NCBI RefSeq assembly: GCF_900156505.1
Contig: NZ_FTPR01000001.1
Coordinates: forward strand, 806,001 to 870,000
From: Yoonia rosea
GTDB lineage: Bacteria; Pseudomonadota; Alphaproteobacteria; Rhodobacterales; Rhodobacteraceae
Direction: 5' to 3'
DNA: 64,000 nt
The notes beneath the pieces are model-generated. The model ran no database searches and had not been told where the DNA came from. It saw only the letters and a program-made list of their open reading frames with translations. The position numbers were made by a program, and so were the translations under genes. Below are positions 1 through 8,308 of the stretch, piece by piece (within the stretch, counting starts at the first letter, position 1; each line of letters starts with the position of its first letter).

Positions 1-1394
1 GCCAGTGCAGCAAAGCCGCCCATGGAAGTGCCTGTCAGGATCACCTTGTCGAAAGCCGCAAAGAACCCGTCAGAGGACAGCTTTTGCAGATAGCCAATCA
101 GCTGTGGATCGCGGAACCAGTCTTTGCGGCGCGCCATGACGGACAGATGCGAAAAACCATTGTCATGAACGAATTTATAGGCCCATGGCTCGCGCTCGGC
201 TGACATGTCATTGACGCTGGACAGATTATCGAATGTCACGACAAGTCGGTCTGGGTTCCGTTCAACGTATGACACCGCATGGTTTTTCAGACGGGTGTAG
301 AAGCCCTGATTGTCACCACTGGTATGGATTTCTGCAAACCAGCGGGGCAGCTTTGCACCGGCCTCGGGGCGTGGATCATCGTCCGCGATGCTGGTCTCAT
401 CGGTTGCGATGACCGTCTTGGATGGCTCTGTCGTCTTTGCTGGGGCCTCGCCATTCATGGCTGCGATCACAGCCTGGAAATCAGGCGATGTGTCTCGCAG
501 GTTTTCGCGGGTGGCGGTTTCCGCGTCGCACAATGCGGCCTGTGCCGCTGCAACATCAGGCAGGGCCATCAGTGCAGAGACTTCCGCGCCTGCTGCACCC
601 AGACGCATGTCCACTGTCCAGCGTGCGCCGGTGGTCGTGGCCAAGGCTTGCAGCCGAGCCGTGTGAACCGCGACACTGGGGTGCTGCTTGGCGGGCAGGG
701 CGTGCTGGTGGACCAGATAGGTCTCCACCGATGGCGCGGGAATTTTCAGAACCGATGCTTTGCCGCCGGCACGGGCCGTAACGGTCGCGCCGGCAAGGCT
801 TTGGGGGGCAGGGATCACACCGCCATCACCATCGACCCAAACGAGGTCTGCCTTCCCTTGAACCGGTCCGACAGGCCGTTCCGGTGTGCGTGATGCAAAC
901 AGGCCAAGCCGCGTCACACTGCGCTGTGTCCCTGCACCCGCAAGCGATATCGCGTGTTGCAAAAGCCCACCCGGAATATGGGGCCGTTTCGGCGCAATTC
1001 CTGCGATCTGGAGGGGCGCGCAGAGCACATCTGCATCACCGCAGGACTGCATGAGCGCAGGCAGACTCTGTGACGGATCACTGATGCAGAAATACTCGTC
1101 CGGCGCGAGGTAGAGCCCGTAACCGCCGGTTTCTGCCGCCTCCATGCGGGCCGCACGGATTGCCGAATTGTGGATTTCTTCCTTGATGTCGGAATCAACG
1201 GCAACGGGCACGATTTCAATCACGCCTGCCGCGGCCAGCGCATCAAGAAGCGGTTCCTTTCCGGCCTGTCTGCGATCAATGTAGATCATCGTCTGCGTCA
1301 CACCGAGCGTGCGGTGATAGGCCAGCCATTCCACAAAGGCGGACGTGGGCTTCCATACGAAGGCGCTGAGCAACAGTCGTGGACCTACCCTCAT
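1..1394 (-). CDS. Glycosyltransferase (family 2/92-like) with C-terminal alpha/beta hydrolase-like domain, 3' end beyond window
   Basis: This reading frame is open from the ATG at 1394 to the window edge, giving at least 464 residues. The N-terminal third starts MRVGPRLLLSAFVWKPTSAF and continues with a WLAYHRTLGV stretch and an APDEYF segment. This pattern is typical of Glyco_tranf_2_4/GT92-like enzymes that act on cell-surface glycans. After a linker rich in Ala, Thr and Asp, the last visible part reads VILTGTSMGGFAAL, which resembles the nucleophile elbow (GxSxGG) of alpha/beta hydrolases. The start is supported by GGAGG eight bases upstream. It diverges from the TPR glycosyltransferase at 1495, so the 100 bp between them must carry both promoters. 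The two-domain reading is from the sequence; the substrate is unknown. Because the C-terminus is cut off, the catalytic Asp and His of the hydrolase part cannot be checked. Confidence 0.75.
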   Translation of the reverse strand, partial: MRVGPRLLLSAFVWKPTSAFVEWLAYHRTLGVTQTMIYIDRRQAGKEPLLDALAAAGVIEIVPVAVDSDIKEEIHNSAIRAARMEAAETGGYGLYLAPDEYFCISDPSQSLPALMQSCGDADVLCAPLQIAGIAPKRPHIPGGLLQHAISLAGAGTQRSVTRLGLFASRTPERPVGPVQGKADLVWVDGDGGVIPAPQSLAGATVTARAGGKASVLKIPAPSVETYLVHQHALPAKQHPSVAVHTARLQALATTTGARWTVDMRLGAAGAEVSALMALPDVAAAQAALCDAETATRENLRDTSPDFQAVIAAMNGEAPAKTTEPSKTVIATDETSIADDDPRPEAGAKLPRWFAEIHTSGDNQGFYTRLKNHAVSYVERNPDRLVVTFDNLSSVNDMSAEREPWAYKFVHDNGFSHLSVMARRKDWFRDPQLIGYLQKLSSDGFFAAFDKVILTGTSMGGFAAL

Positions 1395-1494
1395 GATATT
1401 GCGCCTCCTTCTTCCACTGCCCGGCGGTGGGAGTGCTTGTGAATATCGGCGTGAATGTATAGGCTTTGCTGTGGTTAGAAAAGGTTGATTTACG

Positions 1495-3498
1495 ATGCCG
1501 CGGACAGGCCAAAGTCGGGGTTTCTTTATTGGCCTGAGGCGGGATCAATTGGGCGCGCGCCTGTTGATGATGCTCAACAGTATGCGCCTTGCGGAAGACT
1601 ATGAAACGGATTTTCGCATTAACTGGTTTCCGCGCGGTGCTGCGGCCCCCAAGCTGGACACGCCGCTTGATCTGTTCGATCCCGCGTTCATCGACCGGCA
1701 TTTTATTGCGAACGAAGATTTTGAAGAACTATCCGCAATCACCAAGCCGATTGAGAGCTTCCGGCGCGATTCTGATCCAGGCAGATTGAACGCCCATCTC
1801 GCCGGCGGTGGTCACGTCCTGCTAGACGAAGGGTTCGAGATCGAGAGACTTCCCTTCGAGACAGGTGAAGACCATCAGGACCGTTTTCGCACCTTTCTGT
1901 CGCGCATTGGTTTCAACCACAGCGTCAAGGCGCATATGGCCGAGATCGAAGGCGCCATGGCCGCATTGCCGGGCCCGGTGATCGCCTATCACATCAGGCG
2001 CGGCGACATCCTGAACGAAGCGCCATGGAAGCATAAGGAATGGCCCTCAAAAATTGAGCCCGACGAACTTTATTCCGCCTATCTGACAAAGAACCCCGGT
2101 GCTGCCGCATTGGTTTTTTCGGATCAGGCCGAGAGCATTGCGGGTCTGATGGCCGCGCATCCGCAACTGCGCAGCATGGCCGATCTGGTGGACCTGTCAC
2201 ATTGCAAACCGGTGCAGCGCGATTTTCTTGAGCTTTATACGATGTCGCTTGCGTCGCAGATTATCGCGCCGCCGGTCAGCGCCTTTAGCCGGGCCGCCGC
2301 CCGTCTGAGCGGCCAAGAGCGCAAGTGCTTTCACGAAGTGATGGAACTTGAGGAACGCGACCGCGCCTATGCCAGCACGATTGCACGCTTCCACAAAGGT
2401 GTTGCGGCTTTCATTACGCCCAGCGAGGCGGCCCATATCTATGTGAAAGTGGCCCGCAGGTTACAGGTGTCGGGGCGGGAAGAAGACGCGTGGAAATTTG
2501 CGGACAAGATCCTGACGGCGGGTGCGGACAATGCATTTCTGCCCCTGCTACAGGCAGCCAATTGCATTTACCTCAACAAGTGGGACGAGGCACTCGCCCA
2601 TGTGCAGACCGCCATTGAGGACCCCAATCAATGGCAGGAAAACTATGTCTCTGCCCTTGCCATCCGCGCGCATATTCTTGGCGCGCTCGGCAAGGCTGTG
2701 CAGGCGCGCAATTCCTTCCTGAAGGGCTTTTGGCAAAAACCGTCCTTGCCTGATGTCACCGTGGTCGGCACCTTCATGATCCGCAGACAACGCCTGCGCC
2801 CCGGTGAGGCGCTGCCCTTTGACCGTGAGACGGTGATGGCGCTCCAGCTTGGGTATCAGCTTCACAATATTGTATTGCAGCAAAACAAGATCATTCGTGC
2901 GCGTGCACTGGACCTGTCGTCTATCGCCGTCGAATGGCCATGGTTTGCCCTTGATGGCAAAACGCAGAAAATGCTGAACGCCAAACACGCGCTCAAGGCT
3001 ATGCGCGCAAAGCTTATGGAAGGCGATCACGCTGCACCGGGGGCAGGGCCCTTCAGTTTCTGTGCCTTGCTGGATGCGCGCATGGGTAAATTGGATAAAG
3101 CTCTGCAACAAAACACTGAGGCACTCGAGCACGCGCCTCAGGATCAACTGGTGCACAAGCGACAGGCGGAAATCCTGTTTCTCAAAGGTGATCATGACGG
3201 TGCGCTGGCCCAGATGGAGCAGTGTATAGCACTGGGTCCCAACCATGCATTCTGGCATTTTTTGATAGGCGTGATCCATGAAGGGGCAGGGGATAGCGCC
3301 GGCGCCGATCAGTCATTTGAGCGGGCCACCGCGATGGATGAGACGACAGCGGAGCTTCACGCCTATGTCGCAGAGTTCCACCGCAACAACGGAAATGAAA
3401 CCGCCGCTATCGCCGCGCTTGATAGGGCGGCTCGGATTGCACCCAATCAAAAGCGGTATCAAAACCGCCGCGCGCGTATCTTAAAGAAAATGCAGTGA
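1495..3498 (+). CDS. HIRRGD-motif glycosyltransferase (fucosyltransferase-like) with C-terminal TPR repeats
   Basis: The protein has 667 residues. The first ~300 contain YHIRRGD at about 165-171. This HxRxGD motif belongs to the GDP-fucose-binding pocket of alpha-1,6- and O-fucosyltransferases and NodZ-like enzymes. It is followed by SDQAES and a segment ending PPVSAFSRAA, which also suits that fold. From about residue 300 to the end the sequence is helical and repetitive, for example EDAWKFADKIL, ALEHAPQDQLVHKRQAEILF and DQSFERATAMDETTAELHAY, as expected of tetratricopeptide repeats. A likely role is transferring a sugar onto a surface polymer or glycan, with the TPRs as a partner-binding module. 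A weak AAGG lies about 12 bases before the ATG. A sulfotransferase-like gene follows after 134 bp. Family assignment is moderately sure; the donor sugar is an inference. Confidence 0.7.
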   Translation: MPRTGQSRGFFIGLRRDQLGARLLMMLNSMRLAEDYETDFRINWFPRGAAAPKLDTPLDLFDPAFIDRHFIANEDFEELSAITKPIESFRRDSDPGRLNAHLAGGGHVLLDEGFEIERLPFETGEDHQDRFRTFLSRIGFNHSVKAHMAEIEGAMAALPGPVIAYHIRRGDILNEAPWKHKEWPSKIEPDELYSAYLTKNPGAAALVFSDQAESIAGLMAAHPQLRSMADLVDLSHCKPVQRDFLELYTMSLASQIIAPPVSAFSRAAARLSGQERKCFHEVMELEERDRAYASTIARFHKGVAAFITPSEAAHIYVKVARRLQVSGREEDAWKFADKILTAGADNAFLPLLQAANCIYLNKWDEALAHVQTAIEDPNQWQENYVSALAIRAHILGALGKAVQARNSFLKGFWQKPSLPDVTVVGTFMIRRQRLRPGEALPFDRETVMALQLGYQLHNIVLQQNKIIRARALDLSSIAVEWPWFALDGKTQKMLNAKHALKAMRAKLMEGDHAAPGAGPFSFCALLDARMGKLDKALQQNTEALEHAPQDQLVHKRQAEILFLKGDHDGALAQMEQCIALGPNHAFWHFLIGVIHEGAGDSAGADQSFERATAMDETTAELHAYVAEFHRNNGNETAAIAALDRAARIAPNQKRYQNRRARILKKMQ

Positions 3499-3632
3499 AC
3501 GCCGTGGTCCATACGGCACCGACTACTGCATGGGGAGAGGCCTAGTCTTCATCGTAGGATGTTGATAAAGAAAAAGACATTCCGGGTATCTGGATCTGCA
3601 TATAATCTACTGATCGTGTTAAAGGACGGTTC

Positions 3633-4619
3633 ATGCTTTGGATCCATATCGGGATGCCCAAGACAGGCTCAACAGCGTTGCAGGGTTATCTGCATAGCAA
3701 TGCCCCGTTTCTGGAAAAGCATGATATCCGCTATATGGCGACGGGGCGGGACCGTGGTACAGGCCGTGTGCGCCTGATCTGCCAGAACACGATGGCGATC
3801 GCGATGTCACGTGGCTGGGCCGATGCACCAGCGCCAGACGCTTTTGTCGAAGAATATCAGGCACATGCGGAGCAGCACTGCATCCTCTCGAGCGAGATGT
3901 TTTTCGGGCGCGATCTTTCGCCGCTTTATGACCGTTATCTGGCAGCGATCCCGACGCCGGTCAAATTTGTCGTCTACATCCGGCGCTTTGATGAATTTAT
4001 CGAAGCCGACTACAAGCAGCGCGCAAAAAACGGGATGCGCACGCGCGGCGTCGAGGCTTTTGTCAAAAATCGTTTGACGCAGATCGAGAGCGACCCTGAC
4101 TACATGGATTTTTCTATCATTTTTGACCGGATCCGCGCACAGGTGCCAGGCGCAGAAATTGTCCCGCGGCTTTATCTGCGCGCGGAAATGGCGGGCAACG
4201 ACGTGATCAGTGATTTTTTGTCATTGATGGATGTCCCGGTGCATGACGTGGTCTTGCCAAAGGGGGCCGCGAACAAATCATTGTCCCGTGTCGCAAGCGA
4301 GGCTTTGGGCCGGTTTGACGGCGGCGCCGGTTTTGACAAAAAAGCCCGTCGGCAGCTGGGACGGGTGCTGCAACAAAGCGGTGACCCGCGGCTTTTTGGA
4401 CGCGATGACGTGCTGACACAAGACGAGCGCAAGCGGATCAACGACACCCTTGAAGCCCGAAACGCTGCATTCCGCGCGGCCTATTTTCCCGATCGTGCGC
4501 GCCTTTTCACAGCAAATATAGACACAGAGAAAGTGTTCCAGCGTGGCAATCCAAGTGAACAAGAAGACTATGATTATACAGTCAAAAAGCTCCAAGAACT
4601 TGTCAAAAAGCAAGGCTGA
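3633..4619 (+). CDS. Sulfotransferase-family protein
   Basis: The protein has 328 residues and starts MLWIHIGMPKTGSTALQGYL. The PKTGST stretch at residues 9-14 matches the 5'-phosphosulfate-binding loop of PAPS-dependent sulfotransferases. A VVYIRRFDEFIEADYKQ segment near residue 115 resembles the second (3'-phosphate-binding) region, where R and D/S residues recur. There is no signal peptide, so it should act in the cytoplasm. The context, with glycosyltransferase genes on both sides, suggests it adds sulfate to a saccharide that becomes part of a capsule, lipopolysaccharide or other surface glycan. The acceptor is not evident. The ATG at 3633 lies just downstream of AAAGGACGG, a good ribosome binding site. 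Confidence 0.8.
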   Translation: MLWIHIGMPKTGSTALQGYLHSNAPFLEKHDIRYMATGRDRGTGRVRLICQNTMAIAMSRGWADAPAPDAFVEEYQAHAEQHCILSSEMFFGRDLSPLYDRYLAAIPTPVKFVVYIRRFDEFIEADYKQRAKNGMRTRGVEAFVKNRLTQIESDPDYMDFSIIFDRIRAQVPGAEIVPRLYLRAEMAGNDVISDFLSLMDVPVHDVVLPKGAANKSLSRVASEALGRFDGGAGFDKKARRQLGRVLQQSGDPRLFGRDDVLTQDERKRINDTLEARNAAFRAAYFPDRARLFTANIDTEKVFQRGNPSEQEDYDYTVKKLQELVKKQG

Positions 4620-4699
4620 TCATGGCAAGTGGAACACGATTTGCATGGTGCCGCTACGACGCCAGGAACCTGCGGACAAAACCGTGATCGGATACGTAT

Positions 4700-5554
4700 A
4701 TGCCACTTTATGACGTTGCCAGTCTTTGGGTCGGCCCGGAACTGACTTGGATGGAGCAGATGTGTCTTTTGTCCTTTGTCGAAAAAGGCCATCGCACGAT
4801 CCTTTACGTCTATGATGAAGTGAAATCGGTGCCTGATGGTGTTGAAATCCGTGATGCCAACGAAATCATGCCCGCAGATAAAATCATCTATCATGTCAAT
4901 ACCGGAAGCCCGGCATTCCATTCCGATGTGTTCCGGCTCAGGCTGATTGCGCAGACCGATTATCTTTGGATTGATACCGATGCTTACTGTTGGAAGCCGT
5001 TTGTGCGGCCTGACCACGGCTACTTTTTCGGTTGGGGTACAGATCGTCAGCGCAAGCTCTATTCCGGCGTCCTTGGTTTGCCCAAAGAGTCCCAGACATT
5101 GCAGGCCATGCTGTCGCTGACAAACGACGAATATCCCGTGCCGCCATGGTTGCCGCAAAGGCAACAGAACAGATTGCAACGCCTGAAAGCCGCGGGCGAG
5201 GGCGTGCATATGTCGGTCATGCGTTGGGGCGTTTGCGGACCGGATGCCTTGCATCATTTCGCCCACGCGAACGGTGAAGTCGCACATGCCTTCGAGGGTG
5301 ACGTTCTTTATCCCGTACCATTTGCGTCTACGCGTTCATTCCATCGACCGCGTTTGAAACAGGATGTCTACAACCACATTACCGAACGGACGCTGTCGGT
5401 GCATTTCTATGGGCGACGGTTTCGGAATATCTTTGCGCTCAGTCAGGGCATTCCACACGAAGGGTCATTTGCGGACGAGCTGTGCAAACGGCACGGGCTG
5501 GATCCGGCGCTGACGGGCCATCTGTTTGTCCGAAAGTCCAAGAATAGCAGTTAA
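4700..5554 (+). CDS. DXD-motif glycosyltransferase, GT32/capsular polysaccharide type
   Basis: The 284-residue protein contains HSDVFRLRLIAQTDYLWIDT followed by DAYCW. The DTD at residues 92-94 is the metal- and nucleotide-sugar-binding DXD motif, and the S-D-x-x-R-x-x-x-L block before it is the usual companion in GT32-like transferases. No membrane segment or signal peptide is seen, so it probably acts on the cytoplasmic face. It is the last of three codirectional genes after the TPR glycosyltransferase and the sulfotransferase, 80 bp after the latter. The start chosen is the ATG followed by CCACTTTATG; no strong ribosome binding site is present, so initiation could differ. The sugar and acceptor are unknown. 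Confidence 0.7.
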   Translation: MPLYDVASLWVGPELTWMEQMCLLSFVEKGHRTILYVYDEVKSVPDGVEIRDANEIMPADKIIYHVNTGSPAFHSDVFRLRLIAQTDYLWIDTDAYCWKPFVRPDHGYFFGWGTDRQRKLYSGVLGLPKESQTLQAMLSLTNDEYPVPPWLPQRQQNRLQRLKAAGEGVHMSVMRWGVCGPDALHHFAHANGEVAHAFEGDVLYPVPFASTRSFHRPRLKQDVYNHITERTLSVHFYGRRFRNIFALSQGIPHEGSFADELCKRHGLDPALTGHLFVRKSKNSS

Positions 5555-5646
5555 CGCAGGATTGCGGTGTTCTGATGTGGATTAATATTACATAATACTG
5601 ATTATGCGCTTAATGGATTAATCGGAATTGCAACGATATCAACGGC

Positions 5647-6474
5647 CTACCCTTTAAGGTTCCGCAAGACTTCACGGGCTGCCGCCATGACGGGATCATG
5701 GGTGTCTTTCAGGATCGCGATCCGGTCAAAGCGATCAGGAGCCGTATTCACTGCTTCACGCAGTGCTGAGCCGAAGGCCATGCGCAATTCTGTCCCAATG
5801 TTGAATTTGCAGATGTTTGTGGTCTTGGCCAGACGTCTGCGCTGTTCAATTGGCACGCCTGATCCGCCATGGATCACCAAAGGCACCTGTGTCGCGGCCT
5901 GAATGGCCGTTATCCGCGCTTCATCAAGGCCTACGTCTGTCTTTTGCTGCAAATGCACATTTCCGACGGAGATCGCCATCGCGTCAACGCCGCTTTCTGT
6001 TGCAAATATTGCGGCCTCCGCTGGGTCTGTCCCGGCTGAACTCTCTCCGCCCGCATAGCCGACAAAGCCGATCTCGCCCTCGCAGGAAATTCCTGCTTTT
6101 CGTGCTATTTCAACGATTTGCCGTGTTTCCTTAATGTTCTCGGCCAATTGTTTTCGTGATCCGTCAAACATCAGCGACGTAAACCCTGCATCCACTGCGG
6201 CGGAACATTCATCATAGGTGTAACCATGATCGAGATGCGCCACGACCGGCACGCTGGCACCTTCGGCCAAATGCCGGAACATCTTGCCCAGAACAGGCAA
6301 AGGCGTATGCGCGCGACACCCCGGCCCCGCCTGCAGGATGACCGCGCAATTCTCGGCCTCTGCTGCGGCAACAAAGGCGCGCATGTCCTCCCAACCCAGA
6401 CACACCAGACCGCCGACGGCATAGCCGCCCCGCAACGCAGGCTGGAGCACATCTTTGAGCGTCGCAAGGGTCAC
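5647..6474 (-). CDS. iolJ: Class II fructose-bisphosphate aldolase family, probable IolJ-type aldolase
   Basis: The enzyme has 275 residues and the motifs of class II zinc aldolases: VVAHLDHGYT with the zinc-binding His pair, EGEIGFVGYAGGESS, AISVGNVH, and VIHGGSGVP for phosphate binding. It closes an operon whose upstream genes are iolD, iolC and iolB, so the likely reaction is cleavage of 2-deoxy-5-keto-gluconate 6-phosphate to dihydroxyacetone phosphate and malonate semialdehyde. The start chosen is the GTG at 6474, which overlaps the iolB stop as GTGA. An open frame runs upstream to 6621, but that extension lies inside iolB and has no aldolase character. The function follows from family plus context; a general fructose-bisphosphate or tagatose-bisphosphate aldolase remains possible. 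Confidence 0.85.
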   Translation of the reverse strand: MTLATLKDVLQPALRGGYAVGGLVCLGWEDMRAFVAAAEAENCAVILQAGPGCRAHTPLPVLGKMFRHLAEGASVPVVAHLDHGYTYDECSAAVDAGFTSLMFDGSRKQLAENIKETRQIVEIARKAGISCEGEIGFVGYAGGESSAGTDPAEAAIFATESGVDAMAISVGNVHLQQKTDVGLDEARITAIQAATQVPLVIHGGSGVPIEQRRRLAKTTNICKFNIGTELRMAFGSALREAVNTAPDRFDRIAILKDTHDPVMAAAREVLRNLKG

Positions 6475-7313
6475 TTGAACTTGGCAATCATGTCTTTGAT
6501 GCCGGGGATCGTCTCGATCTGATCGGCATGGGAGGGTTGGAAATACTGGATCAGGCTGCGCTGTGACAGCCCGCCCAGAATGGTGAAGTAATACATCTGA
6601 TAGCCTGGCAGAACTGCACACGGGTGATAGCCGCTGTCGAGACAGATCGTCGATCCATCCACGATATGATAGGCATCGCCCGCCTTGCCGTCCTCACGCT
6701 GGAGCATCTGTACGCCAGAGCCATGGTTGGGCTTGAAACGGAAATTGTAGGTCTCGTCGTGCCGCGTCTCAAGCGGCAGGCGATCGGTGTCATGCTTGTG
6801 GGAAGGAAAGCCTGACCAGCCGCCCTCGCCCACGGTGAAAAGCTCGGACACCAGCAGACGCCCCACCTTGTCGTGATACTTCGTGCCAAGGATGTGTTTG
6901 ATTTTACGGTGCGTTTTGGTGTCGTCTGACCCGTATTGCACCAGATCAAGATCGTCCGCACGCACAGCAAAAGCATCCAGCACCTTGTCATAGCGCGCAC
7001 CGCACACAAAAACCTCGGCCGTGTCCGAGGTGCAGGCCATCTGTGCCTTGGCGGCGGTGGGCACATAAACGCCCTCAGGTTCGCCATCCCAGACATCCGC
7101 GCCCCGATTGCCGATGCCGTCGGCCCTGAACCCTTCGATATCAATATCCAAAGTTCCGGTCGCGGGCACGATGCAGGTCTCATACCCGGGCACAGCGTAT
7201 TCGAACGCCTGCCCCTTTGTCAGCTTGACGATGTTGAAATAGTTCAGCGGAACGGTCGGGTCATCCACATCGACGATTGGCTTGTTCTGGTTGTCATATG
7301 GCGGGATATGCAT
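6471..7313 (-). CDS. iolB: 5-deoxy-glucuronate isomerase IolB
   Basis: The protein has 280 residues, the normal IolB length, and is a double cupin. It starts MHIPPYDNQN and contains GYETCIVPATGTLDIDIEG and a metal-site segment PSHKHDTDRLP with the clustered His and Asp residues of the family. It interconverts 5-deoxy-D-glucuronate and 2-deoxy-5-keto-D-gluconate in the cytoplasm, the step before IolC. It begins 11 bases after the iolC stop, with AAAGGA as ribosome binding site, and its stop overlaps the aldolase start. The match to IolB is strong and nothing unusual is seen. Confidence 0.93.
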   Translation of the reverse strand: MHIPPYDNQNKPIVDVDDPTVPLNYFNIVKLTKGQAFEYAVPGYETCIVPATGTLDIDIEGFRADGIGNRGADVWDGEPEGVYVPTAAKAQMACTSDTAEVFVCGARYDKVLDAFAVRADDLDLVQYGSDDTKTHRKIKHILGTKYHDKVGRLLVSELFTVGEGGWSGFPSHKHDTDRLPLETRHDETYNFRFKPNHGSGVQMLQREDGKAGDAYHIVDGSTICLDSGYHPCAVLPGYQMYYFTILGGLSQRSLIQYFQPSHADQIETIPGIKDMIAKFK

Positions 7314-7324
7314 CTGTTTGTCCT

Positions 7325-8308
7325 TTATGCGTCGGTCGGACCGGGGTGTTCGGCCATAAACTTGGTTAATGTCGCGCGATCCGGCATCGCAGGCGCGCAG
7401 CCCGGGCGGGATACGGTCACAGAGGCACAGGCCGATCCACGCAGGAGCGCGCCGCGCAAATCCTGCCCCTCGGCCAGACCCGTGACCAGTCCGGCCATAA
7501 AGCTATCCCCTGCCCCTGTGGGTTTCAGCGCCTCGACAGGCCAGATCCCCGTGCGGATCTCTTCGCCCGCGGCAAAGGTGATCGCCCCCTTTTCGCCCAT
7601 CTTGTACACCACAATTGTGGCGGTGCTGGCGGCCAGCGCACGTGCTTTGGCAAGGCCCTGGTCAATCCCGCCCGCCATAAAGCCGAATTCCTCGTCATTG
7701 CCGATAATCATATCCGATTGGGCTGCGGCACGGCTCAGAACCTCTTCGGCGACCTGCGGTGAGGGCCATGAATACGGGCGGTAATCCACATCAAAGATAA
7801 TCGGCAGGCCCGCGGCTTTGGCGCGTGCAAAGGCGTCAAACGTCGCGCTGCGCGATGGTTCGGCGGCAAACACTGTGCCGGCCGTGATCAGCGCGCCGAA
7901 TTTGGTATAATCCACGGCGGCGACATCATCTGCATCCATCTGGAAGTCAGCGGCACCGTTGCGGTAAATCACATTTCGGTGGCCTGCGACGCGGCTTTCG
8001 TAGAAGGCCAGTGAATTGCGGTATTCGCCCCCCACCGGCGTTACATATTCGGTGCCAACGCCGTACCGTTTCAACTGTCCGATACAGTAACTGCCGATGC
8101 TGTCGTCGGACACACGGGTGACAAGTGCGGCCTGCCCGCCCAGTTTGCAGATGCCAGCGGCGATATTGGCCGATGACCCGCCCAGCCCCACAGTAACGGT
8201 TTCCGCATCTTCGGTCGCCACGCCCGCATCGGTGAACAGATCGATACCCGCACGCCCGACGACCAGAAAGTTGTTGGCGCCTATGCCCTCAATCAGCCCC
8301 GCCATCAT
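7325..8308 (-). CDS. iolC: 5-dehydro-2-deoxygluconokinase IolC
   Basis: This is a 327-residue PfkB/ribokinase-family sugar kinase. It starts with FLVVGRAGIDLF, has the GLGGSSANIAAGICKLGG substrate motif, DVDYRPYSW in the middle and ends with the PTGAGDSFMAGL anion-hole/catalytic motif. In the inositol pathway it phosphorylates 2-deoxy-5-keto-D-gluconate. The frame stays open upstream to 8407, but the ATG at 8308 overlaps the iolD stop as ATGA and places the kinase fold at the N-terminus, so I take that start; an adjacent ATG at 8305 is equally possible. It is the second gene of the iolD-iolC-iolB-aldolase operon. Confidence 0.92.
   Translation of the reverse strand: MMAGLIEGIGANNFLVVGRAGIDLFTDAGVATEDAETVTVGLGGSSANIAAGICKLGGQAALVTRVSDDSIGSYCIGQLKRYGVGTEYVTPVGGEYRNSLAFYESRVAGHRNVIYRNGAADFQMDADDVAAVDYTKFGALITAGTVFAAEPSRSATFDAFARAKAAGLPIIFDVDYRPYSWPSPQVAEEVLSRAAAQSDMIIGNDEEFGFMAGGIDQGLAKARALAASTATIVVYKMGEKGAITFAAGEEIRTGIWPVEALKPTGAGDSFMAGLVTGLAEGQDLRGALLRGSACASVTVSRPGCAPAMPDRATLTKFMAEHPGPTDA

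Noticed and set aside
2548..3279. Minus-strand 243-codon frame opposite the TPR region
   Set aside because: It is explained by TPR codon usage on the plus strand; no start signal or domain is visible.
5555..5646. Possible small gene in the gap after the DXD glycosyltransferase
   Set aside because: The 92-bp gap is AT-rich and has no open frame or good ribosome site; it is probably the shared 3' region of two convergent units.
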